Source: Sclerotinia nivalis (Eukaryota; Ascomycota; Leotiomycetes; Helotiales; Sclerotiniaceae). From it: a stretch of 64,000 nucleotides of DNA. Below are positions 60,601 through 64,000 of this stretch, piece by piece; the first letter of the stretch is position 1, and each line of letters begins with the position of its first letter. The position numbers were made by a program, and so were the translations under genes. The notes beneath the pieces are model-generated. The model had not been told where the DNA came from. It made no database searches and saw nothing but the letters and a program-made list of their open reading frames with translations. The stretch is from the NCBI GenBank assembly GCA_029531795.1, contig JAPEIS010000006.1:1426001-1490000 (forward strand), given 5' to 3'.

Positions 60601-63600
60601 GTACATATCCACAGTCAAGATGATCGAGTTCCCAACGACAAAATACGTGGCCTCGTCGGTGAAGATTAATGGAGAGGGCATTGAGACTAGATTCACCGTT
60701 GCAGTATCACTCGCTTCTAAAACAATTTGACCAGTAAGATTCTCTTGTTCGATACGATTGACGGCACTGTCAACATCTCCAATATTCATCGTGAGGACTG
60801 GTCTAATTGAACGAGGATTATGATTCTTGAACATTAAGTTGACATGCCTCATGAGCTCTGCCATTCTTTGGGGTTGTAGTTCAGATGTTGCCGCTAGATC
60901 TAACGAAATGAGAGAGATTTTTTTCTCGAATATATCTGAGCTGGTTGATAATTTGGATGATATATCAGAGCTTCCGATTTTAACAAAGGTACCAAAGCGA
61001 GCCAAACAGGCCATGCTCTCCTCGATGAATTGTATGTCTTCCGCGCTTAAATGGAGAATAACTTGCGGTCCTTCAATACCCGCGAGGCGCAGGATAGCCA
61101 ACTTGTACGTTGAAACGTCACGTGGAAAGACGATTATATCGTTAGATAATTTATAATTATCTATTAGAGACTGTCGATGTTCTGATCTGGTGATAACCGC
61201 TATTATATTGGCTCCGATATATCTCGCAACCTGAATAGCGGCATGGCCAACAGGGGAATCTGCATCATGAATCACGACCATCTGCCCCTTCCTAATCCTT
61301 GCAACCTCGAGCAAAGCATGGAAGGCCATCATAAATGTCGTCGGTATACATGCAGCCTCGCCTAAAGATATCGATTTAGGATACCGACACACGTCGTCGG
61401 CATTTACTCTGATGCTGTTGGCAAAAACAGCTTTCGACCAGCCGCATATTTGGTCCCCAACTTTCCAATAATCTTGGTGGCCAGCGGCGATCACAGTTCC
61501 GGCAAATCCACCGACGATTGAATGTCCAGATTCTGGTTGTGAATTGCCAAAACTAGCCGAGAGTTCTTCTGTATATACACTCCATGCTTCTACCTTAACC
61601 TCAATATCACCAGGATTCAATGTAGCCTTTGACAAATTGTTTGCGGTAAATTGAAAAGTAGCACTATTGGTGCATCTACCTCGTAGCGGCTGGATAATAT
61701 CTTTGGGTTGATGATAGAGTACTGACTGCGTGGTCGCATCAGAGAGTGATGTCATTTGGTATTTTCTTTTTGGTTTCAACCGAGGAATGAGAATTTTCCC
61801 ATCTCTGTATATGTAATCTGTGTCGGTAGAAGATTTTTCTCGAAAAAATGACGCGTTGAATATACTATTAATCTTTTGGTCAAGGTCATCAAAGTTAATA
61901 GATTCCCCCTGAATGTCAAGTGTGACGAAGTTGATCGCTTGGTTCTGAATGCGAACTCCTCGCGCAAATCCTGTGGCAAGGCCAGAAAGCCTCCTAGAAA
62001 GTTTTGGTGGGTATCTAGCTGTAATAATCCAGAGAATGTTTTTTGCTTCTGCGATGACTTTTAATAGACCGCCAATCACTTGAGATGAAGAGCTCAGCAA
62101 CGAACTATTGAGGGAATCATCAATAATCACATACACAGCTTCCTTATCGGTGTTCTGTGATGAAATATGCGGTGTAGAAGACCGGAAAGAAAGCTTCTGA
62201 AGCTTCTGTCCCAGAAGACTTCGGACAGTCCCGCTATCATCGTGAACTAAATATGAAGGGCGAATTGTTGACTTTTCTTGGGACAATGGAATAGCCTTAG
62301 ACACAATCATAGATGTCGTCCTACTTGGCCCGTCTTCGTCATGCTTAATAAACTCGCAGCCATTAAATCCTCCCTGCAAGAGTCGAAAATTCCATTGTTC
62401 AGTTGACAAAAGAGGAGCGCCCTCTCTACCGTCCGTTCGATCTGAATTCGTCATCAGCTAAACAATCCGGATAAAAAGAGGTTGAATGTGATACTTACTC
62501 ATGTACCAGCCTGGAAGCAAGCCAAATATAGCACTGACAAATGGCTCGAGCCGAGTAATCTCGATGAGTATCAGTCTACCACCTATCTTAAGTAATTTCC
62601 TCACGTTTGTCATCGACTCATCAATGGATCTGCTAGCGTGAATAGAATTGTATGCTATAATCAAATCGTACGTCCCAGCCTCAAACTTCTGTTCCATAGG
62701 GTCTTTGCTGCAGTCGAACGTTTTGAGGCATAGATGATTTTGCCATCTTTGAAGCAAAGCTCTAGCATTTTCGAAAAACCAAGGTGATATATCGGTAAAG
62801 TCATATTGTCTGAGAGGAAGATTTCCATCTTGGCTTAATTTTTCGAAGAGAGGTAATGTAGCCGATGCTGTACCTGCGCCAATTTCTAAAACTTTCATAT
62901 TTGGGTTTTTGAATGCGAGCTTCTTCACATATGTACCCAGGAAATGGTGGCACTGTCGTGCCCCCGTACCTTCTGCATATATTCGTCGTAGAAGGTCATG
63001 TTCCAGGAGAAGTTGTAGTGGATCTATCCTGCCCGATAGAATTGACTTTAGATTCGTCCCTATACGCATTACAGCCTCTGCATCCACCCCAAGACCTCGT
63101 ACGTCTTGCACGGGAAATTTGGAATGTTTGACACGTGACGAATTAGTTTTGAAGCTTTTTAATTGTACCATCCATTCGTAGTACATGGCATATTTGCTTT
63201 CAACGTCTTTCTCGTCGATTGTATTCAGGCATGCATCAATATAGTACCACGCCTGATCATTCAAGATTTTTAGCCTGTTCTCTGGTGTGAAAACAGAACT
63301 CTGGTGTTTTTCGACTTTCGAATGTAATTCAGGCTGGGAATAGTCCAGGTCCAATCCCCACTCTACGTTGTAACAGAAAGACGGATCAAAACCTATAGAG
63401 CAATATCCTGACCCAGCCGTCCTTCGAAACCCAGCTTCCCTAATTTGCACGCATTTCAATCTCTTTTGTGATGATGTCCTTTGGAAAGCAGAAACATCGG
63501 ATGAGGTAGAGCTTGAGGTTGTCGATTTCAACCTCGTCATAAACGAAAGTCGTTGTCCGGGATTGTTCAAGACATTCGCTGAAATAACGACTTCTCGTAT

Positions 63601-64000
63601 ATAAATAGGAACCATTACATCCGAACCAGACGATTGTGTAGACGTCGACAACACCAGGCCTGAGTGAATAAGAGCATCTAACGTAGTAGGGTGAATGACA
63701 TGTGGTTGCATAAATCCTCCAGGCATCGTCTCTGCAACATTTGGTACAGTTATTTTACCGATAGCTTCAGAGTCTCCAAGCATGAAATCTGTAATTGCTG
63801 CAAAACTTGGTCCCCAATAGTTTCCAGTCGACTCGAGTTGTTGGTAGAAGGTCTTTTCGTCGAGTTTGTGATACAAATTATTTTCGAGATCCACCAGACG
63901 TTCTTCCGCAACTCTCGCCGCATGGTCTTGTTCTTGCTTAAAATCACCCAAAGCAGAATCGTCTACGTTTGAAGGAACATCGTGAGCGAGCTCTATCTTA
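57628..64000 (-). CDS. Highly reducing-type polyketide synthase with C-terminal carnitine O-acyltransferase, 5' part beyond the window
   Basis: Iterative type I synthase on the minus strand; its KS, AT and DH start lie past position 64000. Visible exons are 62499-64000+, 60403-62441, 58794-60344, 57802-58745 and 57628-57730, all frame-consistent. In protein order: DH end (HPTTLDALIHSG, Asp codon 63676-63678); a YNVEW linker and C-methyltransferase with SAM motif VLEIGAGTASATLPLFEKL; ER-like domain (GGFAGTVIAAG; cofactor motif changed to HDADSPVGHAA); KR-like domain with the Gly-rich loop replaced (VVGNSIILT) and GSIECAISSS where the active-site Tyr and Asn belong; ACP with FGLDSL (Ser codon 59670-59672); then a cAT of about 580 residues with RWYDKSLQFVI and the catalytic His in CEHSVLDG (His codon 58527-58529). 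The cAT probably releases the product by transesterification, as shown for a Trichoderma virens synthase. Product unknown. Confidence 0.92.

Noticed and set aside
62401..62500. Acceptor at the TTGTTTAG before 62458 for the MT-to-ER intron of the synthase
   Set aside because: It shifts the frame into a stop. The downstream acceptor after 62442 (AATTCAG) gives PGWYMNRTDGREGAPLLS, which matches the usual spacing of this region.

Overview
The window is nuclear DNA from a filamentous ascomycete (Pezizomycotina). The genes are broken by short introns of about 48-98 bp with GTATGT/GTAAGT-type donors and AG acceptors. Both strands are used without operons, and the products are fungal: Leu2, Erg24, Tpd3, Mediator subunit 10, a Rua1-type regulator and a highly reducing polyketide synthase. 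A leotiomycete such as a Botrytis/Sclerotinia relative is my best guess from overall protein character, but it is unproven without a database search. Exon borders were set by eye, using splice consensus, reading-frame continuity and family conservation.

Positions 1-16.5 kb form a compact housekeeping block: a NIPA-type Mg2+ transporter (5' end cut off), ribosomal protein uS3, a myotubularin phosphatase, the cytosolic Phe-tRNA synthetase beta subunit, the PP2A scaffold subunit, an Efm4-like lysine methyltransferase, Mediator subunit 10 and a class-III aminotransferase. From 16.5 to 48.7 kb the density drops sharply. An MFS transporter, two uncharacterised proteins, a Rua1-like zinc regulator, a C-terminal PHD-finger protein and LEU2 are separated by gene-free stretches, four of them 4.4-5.4 kb long. 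These stretches hold microsatellites, a 10-bp tandem array and one diverged direct repeat.

Positions 48.7-57.3 kb hold a LIM-domain protein, a basic low-complexity protein of possible spindle or chromatin type, and ERG24 (sterol C-14 reductase). From 57.6 kb to the right edge lies the 3' part of a large minus-strand polyketide synthase gene. In protein order it encodes the end of the dehydratase (DH), a C-methyltransferase (MT), an enoylreductase-like domain (ER), a ketoreductase-like domain (KR), an acyl carrier protein (ACP) and a C-terminal carnitine O-acyltransferase (cAT). The KS, AT and DH start lie beyond position 64000.

The most notable observation is in this synthase. The ACP serine and the acyltransferase histidine are intact, but the KR has lost its glycine-rich cofactor loop and catalytic Tyr/Asn, and the ER cofactor motif is altered. 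Other points are two CCG-N4-CGG Leu3-type sites in the LEU2 promoter and the unexplained gene-poor regions upstream of the regulatory genes.
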